Assembly (NCBI GenBank): GCA_008180335.1
Contig: VTEF01000002.1
Coordinates: 635,648 to 699,647 of the forward strand
Reading direction: 5' to 3'
Length of the DNA: 64,000 nucleotides
From: Priestia megaterium
GTDB lineage: Bacteria; Bacillota; Bacilli; Bacillales; Bacillaceae_H
A model generated the notes under the pieces. It saw nothing but the letters and a program-made list of their open reading frames with translations, was not told the DNA's origin and ran no database searches. The position numbers and the translations under genes were made by a program. Positions 1 through 7,586 of the stretch are shown here, one piece after another (positions within the stretch are counted from its first letter, which is position 1; every line of letters starts with the position of its first letter).

Positions 1-342
1 TTTTCTTTAATGACTGTCACTTTTGCGTTGCGCGGCAAGTTCGTGACGATTGAAGCGGAAGTGCTGGCAGAAGCGCGCACGTTTAACGAAGTGGCATTAA
101 CCGTCGCTTGTTTGGAAACAGAGTTGCCCGTGTTATTAGTATTATTAGATGAAGAATTGTTGATTTCTTTCAAGTAACGATTAGCAACCCAGCCGGTTTT
201 GCCGTCAGCTGTTTTAATTTGCGACCAGCTACCATTTTCTTTAATCACGGTCACTTTCGCATTGCGCGGCAAGTTCGTGACGATTGAAGCCGAAGTGCTG
301 GCAGAAGCGCGCACGTTTAACGAAGTGGCATTAACCGTCGCT
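1..342. repeat. Near-identical direct repeat inside the SH3b gene
   Basis: Bases 1-108 and 235-342 match at all but about five positions. Each copy encodes one SH3b domain. The spacing of 234 bases equals 78 codons, so the duplication keeps the reading frame. Confidence 0.9.
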
Positions 343-656
343 GTTTTTGATACTGAGTTTGTCGATGTAGAAGTGTCTGTTTGTCCTTTTTTTATGTATT
401 GAGATGAAATCCAAGCTTCTTTTCCTTTGTATTGAATCTTAGACCATCCTTGTTGTTCAGCTAATATGTTTACTGTATTGCCTTTATACACTTTGCCCAT
501 GATCGCACCATTTGTACTTGGAAGTGAGCGTACATTAAGGGATGTTGCTGTCACAGTAGCTGATTGGGCAGCCTCTGCTTCAAGATTATAAAGAAGCATT
601 GAAGATCCTAACGCAGCAGTGGAGCAAACTGTGTACATAATTTGTTTTTTATTCAT
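1..656 (-). CDS. Secreted protein with repeated SH3b domains (C-terminus outside the window)
   Basis: The reading frame runs leftward from ATG at 656 (RBS AAGGAGG just upstream) and is still open at base 1, so at least 218 residues are visible and the C-terminus is missing. An N-terminal signal peptide (lysine pair, hydrophobic stretch, likely cleavage after AEA near residue 29) is followed by SH3b domains at about residues 34-85, 105-160 and 180 onward. Each carries the typical pattern of LNVRS/LNVRA, a basic turn, W-S-K/Q-I and a G-W segment. SH3b domains bind peptidoglycan. In Bacilli such tandem arrays usually precede an amidase or NlpC/P60 hydrolase domain, which would lie outside the window. 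The second and third domains are almost identical in DNA. Secretion and wall binding are well supported; catalytic function is unknown. Confidence 0.85.
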   Translation of the reverse strand, partial: MNKKQIMYTVCSTAALGSSMLLYNLEAEAAQSATVTATSLNVRSLPSTNGAIMGKVYKGNTVNILAEQQGWSKIQYKGKEAWISSQYIKKGQTDTSTSTNSVSKTATVNATSLNVRASASTSASIVTNLPRNAKVTVIKENGSWSQIKTADGKTGWVANRYLKEINNSSSNNTNNTGNSVSKQATVNATSLNVRASASTSASIVTNLPRNAKVTVIKE

Positions 657-1035
657 TTTTTCCTCCTTGCATTTTACATATTTCGCCACAAATGATTAGT
701 ATTCATAGCATATATCGGCAACTTATCCAAAATTTTAAGCTAAATCTACATTTATCTTAAGCTACCTTTATTATCCATGATACTATATGTCGAAAATCAA
801 TTGTATAATGCATTTGACCTAACTAAATGAAAGTATTTAGCAAAAGAGAACAAATATTATTCAGTATTTTGAGAGATTAAAAAGCAGAATCTACGTTTTT
901 GTTATTTAAGAAATCGTTATCAAACAATGAATAATATTCAATAATACTTATATATATTAATTGTTAGAAAATTCTTTATTTTTAACAGAGATAATGGTAA
1001 AGTAGTAGAAAACAAGCAGAGAGGTGGCAGTTGTC
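657..1035. other. AT-rich divergent intergenic region
   Basis: It separates the leftward SH3b gene from the rightward GrpB gene and must hold both promoters. I see no convincing ORF, RNA gene or inverted repeat, and no WalR-type TGTWAH repeat. Confidence 0.5.
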
Positions 1036-1608
1036 ATGGTTGAGATTGTTCAATATGAAACAAAGTGGTCTCTTCTATATAAACTTGAAAAAGAAAAGCT
1101 TTATTCAACGTTGAAAGATTTTTCATTAGAAATTGAGCATATAGGGAGTACAGCTGTGCCACAGTTGGCTGCTACACCCATTGTTGATGTCATGATCGGT
1201 GTGAGTCGAAAAGAAGATATGAAAGAAGTTATTAAAATTTTACAAAATGAAAGCCATATATATGTAGAAGAAACAGGCGTTTTTATTTTATTAAAGGAAA
1301 GTGTTCCTACGCATCACTACCCACACAGAATGACAAAAAAACAAGAACAGCTTCATGTGCCAATAAATGTTAGAAGAGCTCATATCTATGTAACCGTATT
1401 ACACTCATCGTATTGGGACGAAAGGATTTCTTTTCGTGACTATTTACGTAAAAACGCAATGAGTAAAAATCAGTACGCAAAAGTTAAAAAAGAACTCTCT
1501 AGTAAGTTTTGGAATGATATAGAGAAATATACACATAAAAAAGAGGTATATATTGAACAATTTTTAAAAGGAGTAAGATTACAAATGATTGGTTCTATGT
1601 ATGGATAA
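1036..1608 (+). CDS. GrpB family protein (UPF0157)
   Basis: A 190-residue protein with the GrpB/UPF0157 signature EHIGSTAVP at residues 34-42 and a following P-I-V-D segment with Asp51. This G-S plus acidic arrangement places the family in the nucleotidyltransferase fold, but no reaction is established for most members, so no substrate can be assigned. I chose ATG at 1036, which has GAGAGGTGG 9 bases upstream, over a GTG at 1024 that overlaps this ribosome site. It is a single-gene unit followed by a hairpin at 1621-1661. Family assignment is strong, function unknown. Confidence 0.85.
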   Translation: MVEIVQYETKWSLLYKLEKEKLYSTLKDFSLEIEHIGSTAVPQLAATPIVDVMIGVSRKEDMKEVIKILQNESHIYVEETGVFILLKESVPTHHYPHRMTKKQEQLHVPINVRRAHIYVTVLHSSYWDERISFRDYLRKNAMSKNQYAKVKKELSSKFWNDIEKYTHKKEVYIEQFLKGVRLQMIGSMYG

Positions 1609-1620
1609 AAACAAGGAGGA

Positions 1621-1664
1621 AAAAGGTGATTGAGAGCCACTGTGCTTTTGAATCACCTTTTATT
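1621..1664 (+). terminator. Intrinsic terminator after the GrpB gene
   Basis: An 11-bp perfect stem (1621-1631 with 1651-1661) with A-rich and T-rich flanks. It lies between convergent genes and may serve both. Confidence 0.7.
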
Positions 1665-1683
1665 TGGAGAGATGAACGAATTC

Positions 1684-2373
1684 TTATTTATTATCCTGTA
1701 AGATAATTGTTTCTAATTTATCCGCAGTATTCACAGCAAGCACTGTATAGTTTTTATTTGAGTCTACTTTTATTCCGGGTAAGGCAAGCACTTCTTTGCC
1801 ATCTGTTGCACTAATTGATAAATCATAGGAGCCAGGTGCTAAAGCCTGATAATCTGAAATATCTTTAAAGGATAAGTTAGTGAACAATGGAGCAGCTCCT
1901 TTTGGACCGACATTGACAGTTGGAGCGTCCGGAGAAAAGTGACCTACACGTAAGTTTGCTTTATCGGCTGTTCCTTGCGTATTATTGGTGAACGCTTTTA
2001 ATTCAAGGTTTGCTGCTTTATTAACGGCAGCAACTGTATAAGATTGACCGCTCTCAACGACAAGTGTTGCTTTAAGCACTGGATTTTTTGTTCCTTTTGT
2101 GCCGACTTCGTAAATTTCAATTTCGTGAGAACCGGCTTGTACAGATATAAAATCTGTCACATCTTTAAAATTTGCTCCTTCTGAAACAGCTTCATCGTTC
2201 ATAAACACATCAACAGACGGTGCATCTGGAGAAGCATGGATCATCCGAACCTCTGCATCTTCAGATTTTTTGTCTGCATTAGGTGCTGGCGCTGGTGTTT
2301 CAGCAGCGAATACTAATGAACGGCTTAATGCGAGCAACATGATTGCTAACACTATTGCAAATAATCGTTTCAC
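1684..2373 (-). CDS. Secreted DUF4397 domain protein
   Basis: A 229-residue protein with an N-terminal signal peptide (basic start, hydrophobic core, cleavage probably after VFAAE near residues 23-25). Two DUF4397 repeats follow, each opening with the family hallmark: VRMIHASPDAP near residue 43 and LRVGHFSPDAP near residue 141. DUF4397 domains are beta-sandwich modules of extracellular proteins without known activity. A Pro/Ala-rich linker precedes the first repeat. The RBS AAAAGGAGTGATG lies directly before the ATG. No membrane anchor or sortase signal follows, so it is probably released or loosely wall-bound. Confidence 0.85.
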   Translation of the reverse strand: MKRLFAIVLAIMLLALSRSLVFAAETPAPAPNADKKSEDAEVRMIHASPDAPSVDVFMNDEAVSEGANFKDVTDFISVQAGSHEIEIYEVGTKGTKNPVLKATLVVESGQSYTVAAVNKAANLELKAFTNNTQGTADKANLRVGHFSPDAPTVNVGPKGAAPLFTNLSFKDISDYQALAPGSYDLSISATDGKEVLALPGIKVDSNKNYTVLAVNTADKLETIILQDNK

Positions 2374-2493
2374 TTTACATCACTCCTTTTTAGTCTACAG
2401 TTATATGTAGTCAAATTGTTCAGTTATTATCGTACACAAATCAAACACAACTATTCATGGATAGTAACAAAGCGACTGATTGATTTGATTAAA

Positions 2494-2532
2494 AAAAGTG
2501 GTTTTACTTTACTAAAAAGTAAAACCACTTTT
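2494..2532 (-). terminator. Strong terminator after the small membrane protein gene
   Basis: A 17-bp perfect inverted repeat with a 5-base loop (2494-2510 and 2516-2532). Read leftward it ends in a run of T, so it serves the gene at 2538-2828. Confidence 0.9.
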
Positions 2533-2537
2533 CTTAA

Positions 2538-2828
2538 TCAATGGTGTCGCCTGAGGGAAATAAAGCGGAACAAGGCTGTAAGAATAATTATTCCTGTAAT
2601 AAACCACGTGAGTAAGTAAGCTAGCCCAAGTCCGATATTCGCATCCAGATAATTTTGTGTGTGATCATCATAGATGAGATAAGCAAGAGGGGAAGAAAAT
2701 AAGAGAAAAAGAATAGAAAGCAAAATTATTTTCCATGCTTTTGGCTGCCTAATGCTCCAAAATAAAAGCATAAATGACAAAAACAACAAAACAAATGTAC
2801 CAACCTCAATTACGGTTGAAATAATCAT
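2538..2828 (-). CDS. Small three-helix membrane protein, function unknown
   Basis: A 96-residue, very hydrophobic protein with three predicted membrane segments at about residues 5-25, 33-53 and 68-90, and a short charged tail rich in Arg and His. A GTG at 2840 is in frame but overlaps the ribosome site GGGTGG, so ATG at 2828 is the better start. It stands alone, ends at a strong terminator, and I do not recognise the family. Confidence 0.65.
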   Translation of the reverse strand: MIISTVIEVGTFVLLFLSFMLLFWSIRQPKAWKIILLSILFLLFSSPLAYLIYDDHTQNYLDANIGLGLAYLLTWFITGIIILTALFRFISLRRHH

Positions 2829-2892
2829 TGATATAACCACCCTGTTAGAAAGTCATACCTTTATTATATTCATAATTATTTGAAAAAAGATA

Positions 2893-2927
2893 CAAAAAAA
2901 GAAACGATGAGCAGGTTCATCGTCTCC
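2893..2927 (-). terminator. Terminator downstream of the ABM monooxygenase gene
   Basis: A ten-base stem (2901-2910 with 2918-2927, one G-T pair) followed on the minus strand by a T-rich run. Confidence 0.6.
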
Positions 2928-3038
2928 TTAAAACGTAAATATTAGCTAAACTTAAGCTCTTGATTTTCAACCATTTACTGTATTTCAGGGTATATAGATG
3001 CTTATGGAAGAAATCAAATTCCCTCATGTTTTTCATTT

Positions 3039-3326
3039 TTAAACTGATGGAAATGTTTTTGCTTGCAATGGTTCAATAAGAACACCATCTTTTGCAAATT
3101 TAATGAAAGATACGAAGTGCGCAGATTGATTGTGTAGCTGAATAGCTGTTTCATCTTTCCATTCTTCAAGCATTGCGAATGAATTTGGTGAAAATGAATC
3201 TTCAAATAGCTGATAACTGACGTTTCCTTCTTCAGCTTGTGAATGGGTGATTAATTCTTGTACTTTCTCTAGAAACTCTTCTCTTTTTGCTGGGTTTACT
3301 TTCATATGAGCTTGAATCGTAATCAT
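3039..3326 (-). CDS. ABM-family putative quinol monooxygenase (YgiN-like)
   Basis: A 95-residue single-domain protein of the antibiotic biosynthesis monooxygenase (ABM) fold: an opening beta strand with the motif ITIQAHMKV, a helix containing PAKREEFLEK, the E-G-N-V-S-Y-Q-L strand, and the conserved M-L-E-E-W strand at about residues 52-56 followed by a helix with H-x-x-S-A-H-F. Relatives act as small cofactor-free oxygenases on quinols or as heme-degrading enzymes. The heme type usually has an Asn near the N-terminus that is not evident here, so the quinol type is more likely. RBS TAGGAGGAACC precedes the ATG. It is divergent from an ArsR-type regulator, which suggests local control. Confidence 0.75.
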   Translation of the reverse strand: MITIQAHMKVNPAKREEFLEKVQELITHSQAEEGNVSYQLFEDSFSPNSFAMLEEWKDETAIQLHNQSAHFVSFIKFAKDGVLIEPLQAKTFPSV

Positions 3327-3660
3327 ACATGGTTCCTCCTATTGAGCTAATCTATCCCATCAAGGTGTGAACATGAGAACACAAACGCTGTCGTATCATA
3401 CAGAAACATCTATGTAATCTTCACATCCGGCGGGTCTGAACTAATAATGAGTGGGAAATGAAGATGCCTTTATTGATTGCATCTTTACTTTGTTTTCAAT
3501 TATTACTATCGGTGCGATCGTTGTTGAATTGATGGTAAAATTAAAGTTCGGATATTATCGAACAATGAAAATATAACATCACTAAAATAGACATGCAAGT
3601 ATTATGGTTCTAAATTTGTCGAACATTGATGCGGCACATGAGATATGATACATTTTACAT
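3327..3660. promoter_or_regulatory. Divergent control region between the monooxygenase and ArsR genes
   Basis: It contains two near-identical 11-base direct repeats, TCGAACAATGA at 3558-3568 and TCGAACATTGA at 3619-3629, the closer one 32 bases before the regulator start. They are candidate operators for the ArsR-type protein. A 41-codon GTG-started frame at 3451-3576 with one hydrophobic stretch lacks a ribosome site and is not called. Confidence 0.4.
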
Positions 3661-3975
3661 ATGAGAATCCCATATCAACCACCCCAATCAGAAATTTGCT
3701 TAACGGCTGTTTTACATGCATTAAGTGACCCTAACCGCTTGCGGATTGTACAATGTTTAGAGAAACGAAAGGAGAATCATTGTTCATATTATCAAAATCT
3801 AAATGTCTCAAAGTCGACATTATCTCATCACTTTAAAGTATTGCGCGAAGCAGGGATCATTAAAGTTCGAATAGAAGGAACACAGCATTTCTATTCAATA
3901 AGAAGAAAAGAGTTAGATGAGCTGTTTCCTGGCTTGTTATCATCCATTGTTCAAGTGAGCGAAGACTTATTTTAA
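3661..3975 (+). CDS. ArsR family transcriptional regulator
   Basis: A 104-residue winged-helix protein. Residues 17-35 give the ArsR opening helix with the motif ALSDPNRLRIVQCL. The recognition helix follows at about residues 47-65 (L-N-V-S-K-S-T-L-S-H-H-F-K-V-L), then the wing with the G-T-Q-H-F-Y-S motif near residues 77-83. The family metal-site ELCVC motif is absent, so this is probably not an arsenic sensor but a redox or small-molecule repressor. The Cys before helix 2 (residue 42) could be a sensing thiol; that is inference. Its divergence from the ABM monooxygenase suggests that gene as target. No ribosome site is obvious before the ATG. Confidence 0.8.
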   Translation: MRIPYQPPQSEICLTAVLHALSDPNRLRIVQCLEKRKENHCSYYQNLNVSKSTLSHHFKVLREAGIIKVRIEGTQHFYSIRRKELDELFPGLLSSIVQVSEDLF

Positions 3976-4003
3976 AAAGCTGAACGATTTGTTCAGCTTT
4001 TTT
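3974..4003 (+). terminator. Terminator after the ArsR gene
   Basis: A 12-bp stem AAAAAGCTGAAC/GTTCAGCTTTTT with a short loop and T run, shared with the convergent gene at 4024. Confidence 0.85.
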
Positions 4004-4023
4004 ATATACAAAAGATAAGGTTA

Positions 4024-4347
4024 TCAGCCTTCAAAATAAATATGTGTATGTGAACTACAACCGGGATTAAAAGAAGAATGGCATACAGGACAGCTAGAAT
4101 GACAAGACAGGTATTGTTCAATCGTTAATTCAGTCTTACAAGCTCCGCAAAGGATTGCTTGTTGGTTGAATAAAGATTTAGGCCATCTTCGTATCGAATG
4201 ATTAGCATGTTCTTCATGGCATTTATAACAGGGATAATAAGTCTTGCAACAATAAAATTTTATCGCAATAATATCCTTTTTAGAATGGTAATGAGTACAG
4301 CGAGTCTGATTATCGACAAGGCTTCCTTTTACATCACCTATTTTCAT
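4024..4347 (-). CDS. CHY zinc-finger protein
   Basis: A 107-residue cytoplasmic protein of the CHY zinc-finger family. Metal-binding residues follow the family order: C-T-H-Y near residue 17, C-C-x-x-Y-Y-P-C-Y-K-C-H near 33-44, H-A-N-H near 47-50, C-G-A-C at 68-71, then C-x-x-x-C-x-x-C and C-S-S-H toward the end. Together they can coordinate about three zinc ions. In eukaryotes the domain occurs in RING ubiquitin ligases (Pirh2). The short bacterial versions have no assigned role, but may bind nucleic acid or store zinc. RBS GAAGGGATGAG is upstream. Confidence 0.85.
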   Translation of the reverse strand: MKIGDVKGSLVDNQTRCTHYHSKKDIIAIKFYCCKTYYPCYKCHEEHANHSIRRWPKSLFNQQAILCGACKTELTIEQYLSCHSSCPVCHSSFNPGCSSHTHIYFEG

Positions 4348-4630
4348 CTCATCCCTTCGTAAAGCATTAATTATATGTATAGATTAAAAGTATTGATTCA
4401 ACTAACCTATTGTATCATGTAAAAAGAACGATTTTAGTCATGCTTTTCAGTTTTTGAGGGTATATATAAAAAGAAAATGCTATAATAGACACGTTCAGTT
4501 TTGCACGATAAATATTGATTGTTTTGTGCAATAATGATGAAAAAGCGAAGGGAATACCTATTGCTAACCGTACAAATAGAGCTTTTCGAGTGATTTGCTC
4601 GTGTAAGCGAGATAAAGAGAGGAAGAAAAA

Positions 4631-5698
4631 ATGAGTAAGAAGGTTATCGTTTTCACAGGCGGTGGAACGGCAGGGCACGTTACGCCCAATATTGCGATTA
4701 TGAAAGAGCTAGACAACGAAAAATGGGATATCCATTATGTCGGTTCTCATAAAGGAATTGAAAAAGAGCTAATTACGAATTTAAACATTTCATATTATCC
4801 AATTTCAAGCGGGAAGCTTCGACGTTATGTAGATATGGAAAATGTAAAAGATGTATTTCGTGTGGTTAAAGGTGTGGGCGATGCCAGAAGAATTTTAAAA
4901 AAACTGAAGCCGTCTCTTGTGTTTTCTAAAGGCGGTTTCGTGACAGTGCCTGTTATTATGGCGGCTAAATCACTTAATATTCCTGTTTTTATTCATGAAA
5001 GTGATTTAACACCAGGACTTGCAAATAAAATTGCCCAGCGTTTTGCTACAAAGATTTTTACCTCATTTGATGAAGCAGCTAATCATTTTCCAAAAGAAAA
5101 AGTGCGTGTAGTGGGATCACCAATTCGAAAAGAACTGTTCCATGGAAAAGCAAGTGATGGCGAAAGCTGGTTACGCTTTTACGACAAGCGCCCAATTTTA
5201 ACGGTGATGGGCGGCAGTTTAGGTGCGCGCCGAATTAACGAGGTTGTACGAGAGGCACTTCCGGAACTGCAAAAGAAATTTCAAATTGTGCATTTATGTG
5301 GAAAAGGAAACATTGATCCAAACCTAGAGAATAAACCTGGATACCGTCAGCTTGAATATGTAAATGAACAGCTTCCGGACGTACTGGCTGCAACGGATTA
5401 TGTAGTGACACGAGGCGGCTCTAATGCTATTTTTGAGTTTTTGGCACTCCATAAGCCAATGATGATTATTCCTTTATCAAAAGCACAAAGCCGAGGAGAT
5501 CAAATTTTAAATGCAAAGTCTTTTAAGAAAAAAGGCTATTGTCTCGTAGTAGAGGAAGAAGAATTGACAAAAGAGGTTTTCTTAAAAGAAGTGAATAGTT
5601 TGCAGCAGCAAGCAAGCACAATGAAGCGCACGATGCGTGAAGCAACTAAAACGGATGCGATTTCAATTTTAGTGGAAGAAATTGAACGAATATATTAA
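4631..5698 (+). CDS. murG: MurG: UDP-GlcNAc transferase to lipid I
   Basis: A 355-residue GT-B glycosyltransferase close to the usual MurG length. The N-terminal domain shows TGGGTAGHVTPN at residues 10-21, the loop that binds the lipid diphosphate. FSKGGFVTVP near residues 97-106 and HESDLTPG near 121-128 are the second membrane-proximal signature. The C-terminal domain carries the UDP-GlcNAc motifs MGGSLGARR and TRGGSNAIFE. It adds GlcNAc to lipid I to make lipid II at the inner membrane face. It stands alone between two unrelated genes and not in a mur/fts cluster, so it may be a second MurG such as the Bacillus cereus group carries. RBS AGAGAGGAAG; a possible -10 TATAAT lies at 4481-4486. 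Confidence 0.9.
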   Translation: MSKKVIVFTGGGTAGHVTPNIAIMKELDNEKWDIHYVGSHKGIEKELITNLNISYYPISSGKLRRYVDMENVKDVFRVVKGVGDARRILKKLKPSLVFSKGGFVTVPVIMAAKSLNIPVFIHESDLTPGLANKIAQRFATKIFTSFDEAANHFPKEKVRVVGSPIRKELFHGKASDGESWLRFYDKRPILTVMGGSLGARRINEVVREALPELQKKFQIVHLCGKGNIDPNLENKPGYRQLEYVNEQLPDVLAATDYVVTRGGSNAIFEFLALHKPMMIIPLSKAQSRGDQILNAKSFKKKGYCLVVEEEELTKEVFLKEVNSLQQQASTMKRTMREATKTDAISILVEEIERIY

Positions 5699-5736
5699 AA
5701 AAAGGCAGTGTTATGCGTATAACGCTGCCTTTTTAT
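5697..5736 (+). terminator. Terminator after murG
   Basis: Stem AAAGGCAG...CTGCCTTT extended by GTTAT/ATAAC with T run; usable by the convergent gene that ends at 5736. Confidence 0.85.
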
Positions 5737-6407
5737 CACTTTACACTTCTAGCTACAATCGTTTCAGTCCGCTTTTGTCCTTCTTCTTTCCACGTTACTT
5801 CAATCATTGCAAACGTAATATCTTCTGTAACTTGACTGCTATCTTTTACATCATAAGCTTTTAAATTGTTGCTTAAAACGGTATCAACAGATAGTAATTT
5901 TTCACTGTTTTCTTTTTTTATGGGCTGAACGGTTGTATAGCTTTTAACTTCTCCATCTTCCTTTAAAAATTCTATTTTTCCTCGCCAATTCCGAGTTTGA
6001 CCCGCTAGTGTTTTAATTGGTTTATCCTGTTTTTTTGTTTGGGATTTATGAGCATTTGTATGAATAAAAGATAAAATGTTATCACGCATTAACGTCATTG
6101 TATAATCGTAATAAAAAGGCTTATCGATTTCGCCTTCCTTCAAAGCGCTGTCTAATTGTTTAAACTGTTCGTCAGCTAAATAAAGAAGAAGCTGTTGTTC
6201 GTCGATTTTTCGTTTTTCAGCCATTTGAGCAATTGTTTTACCATCATGCCATTCTTTCTTAAATTCAGCCTTGCTCATATTTAAAAACTGCTGAAGCTCT
6301 GTGTAGTTATATCTGTATTGAAAGCGCGGCTCTTTGGCATCTGCAATTGTAAAATGGTTAAAGAAAGAGTAAAGAACGATCAGAATACATAATGCATATT
6401 TCTTCAT
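5736..6407 (-). CDS. Secreted protein of unknown function
   Basis: A 223-residue protein with a signal peptide (MKKYALCILIVLYSFF start, likely cleavage after ADA near residue 24). The mature part is hydrophilic: a first half predicted helical and rich in Lys/Gln/Glu (residues 35-110), then a basic linker and a second half with beta-like W-R-G-K-I-E-F and I-E-V-T-W strands. ATG at 6407 follows AAAGGGGAC with normal spacing; an in-frame TTG at 6413 is too close to it. No domain is recognised. It shares its terminator with murG but is transcribed toward it. Confidence 0.7.
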   Translation of the reverse strand: MKKYALCILIVLYSFFNHFTIADAKEPRFQYRYNYTELQQFLNMSKAEFKKEWHDGKTIAQMAEKRKIDEQQLLLYLADEQFKQLDSALKEGEIDKPFYYDYTMTLMRDNILSFIHTNAHKSQTKKQDKPIKTLAGQTRNWRGKIEFLKEDGEVKSYTTVQPIKKENSEKLLSVDTVLSNNLKAYDVKDSSQVTEDITFAMIEVTWKEEGQKRTETIVARSVK

Positions 6408-6898
6408 CTTCAAGTCCCCTTTATTAAAATCCGATTTCTTCTATTGTTAAATAGCTTCTAACGTTTTAGACGATTTATACATGAAGATGATAATGAATGC
6501 TTTTTATAGACGGGTTAAAAGGCTTCATTTCAGAACAACTATAAATATCGCTCATCATTGAATAGAAATTTCATAAATTTACATAAAATTTACATAAAGG
6601 GTTGACCCATTCAAAACACTTAGTGGTATAATACATGACGTAAAGACGAAACTTGCGTAATGTAAGCCTCTAACGTTAGGTTAGAGGTTCTTTTTTCACT
6701 TATAAATTAGACATGGTTTGTAAATTTTTCGATAAACATAAAGGCTTATTATTGAAATAGTTGTAAATAATGGTATTACGGTTCTGTATATGGTTAAATA
6801 GGAATAAGTTTTTAGACGACAATGAAAACGTTAATGACATATGAGTCTTATTGCCCGTCTTGTTTGGGTGAGTTACTCTTTAAAAGGAGAGTTAAACA
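6408..6898 (+). promoter_or_regulatory. Intergenic region with a promoter-like site and a short terminated transcript
   Basis: TTGACC at 6602-6607 and TATAAT at 6627-6632 (19-base spacer) resemble a sigma-A promoter. About 30 bases after the -10, a perfect 8-bp hairpin CCTCTAAC/GTTAGAGG (6667-6674 and 6680-6687) ends in TTCTTTTTT at 6688-6696. This would make an RNA of about 55-60 nt or a leader for lepB, which starts 200 bases downstream. No other feature is seen in the region. Confidence 0.5.
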
Positions 6899-7453
6899 GT
6901 GGCTACTCAAAAAACAACAAGTGATCAACTGCGCAGTGTGTTTAAATCAATTTTATTTATACTCGGCATTATATTTATTATTCGTACGTTTTTATTTTCA
7001 CCTTACATTGTAAAAGGCGCTTCGATGAATCCGACCTTACACAATGGCGAACGATTAGTTGTTAACAAACTATCGTATTCAATTCATGACATTGTTCGAG
7101 GCGATATTATTATTATCCAAGGCGATGGTCAGGAAAAGCATTATGTAAAGCGGGTAATTGGCTTGCCTGGTGAAAAAATTGAAATGAAAAATGATGAACT
7201 TTTTATTGATAATGAAAAAGTAGCAGAACCTTACTTAAAGCGAAATCGTCAAGCAGCAAATTATTTAGAAATGGAATTGACAGGTGATTTCGGGCCTATC
7301 CAAATCCCTGACGATCACTTATTTGTAATGGGTGATAATCGTTTGTACAGCATGGACAGCCGAAATGGTTTAGGAATGATTGATATAGAGGATGTAATTG
7401 GCAAAGGTGAATTTGTGTTTTATCCGGTAAAAAATGCTCGAAAAATAAACTGA
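6899..7453 (+). CDS. lepB: Type I signal peptidase
   Basis: A 184-residue membrane protease that removes signal peptides from exported proteins on the outer face of the membrane. One N-terminal anchor spans residues 17-36. Box B has the catalytic Ser42 in KGASMNPTL, box D the general-base Lys84 in HYVKRVIGLPGE, and box E is MGDNRLYSMDSR. Length and architecture match the Bacillus Sip proteases. The start is GTG at 6899 with AAAGGAG 9 bases upstream. A short CxxC-containing frame beginning at 6822 overlaps this start and lacks a ribosome site, so it is not called. Transcription may depend on the promoter and terminator at 6602-6696. Confidence 0.93.
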   Translation: MATQKTTSDQLRSVFKSILFILGIIFIIRTFLFSPYIVKGASMNPTLHNGERLVVNKLSYSIHDIVRGDIIIIQGDGQEKHYVKRVIGLPGEKIEMKNDELFIDNEKVAEPYLKRNRQAANYLEMELTGDFGPIQIPDDHLFVMGDNRLYSMDSRNGLGMIDIEDVIGKGEFVFYPVKNARKIN

Positions 7454-7492
7454 GGAGATTAACATCGACCCCGTTCATCACATAGAAATTAA

Positions 7493-7546
7493 GCGATCTT
7501 CATTGAGTTCACAGGCGAAAAGGAACATCAATGAAGATCGTTTTGC
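7493..7546. terminator. Bidirectional terminator between lepB and the patatin gene
   Basis: A 13-bp perfect stem (7494-7506 with 7528-7540) followed by TTTT, between convergent genes. Confidence 0.75.
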
Positions 7547-7586
7547 AAATAGCGATTATGAATTTCTGAACGAAAGTAACGTCTGT

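Noticed and set aside
199-402. Rightward frame of 67 codons opposite the SH3b gene
   Set aside because: It lies antisense to a clearly coding SH3b frame and its translation only mirrors that gene's repeats.
1626-1706. 26-codon GTG frame with a ribosome-site-like AAGGAGG
   Set aside because: It runs through the terminator hairpin and into the end of the convergent DUF4397 gene, with no protein-like features.
3451-3576. 41-codon GTG frame with a hydrophobic stretch
   Set aside because: No ribosome site and it overlaps the probable operator repeats of the ArsR gene.
6822-7013. 63-codon frame with a CxxC motif upstream of lepB
   Set aside because: It lacks a ribosome site and overlaps the well-supported lepB start in another frame.
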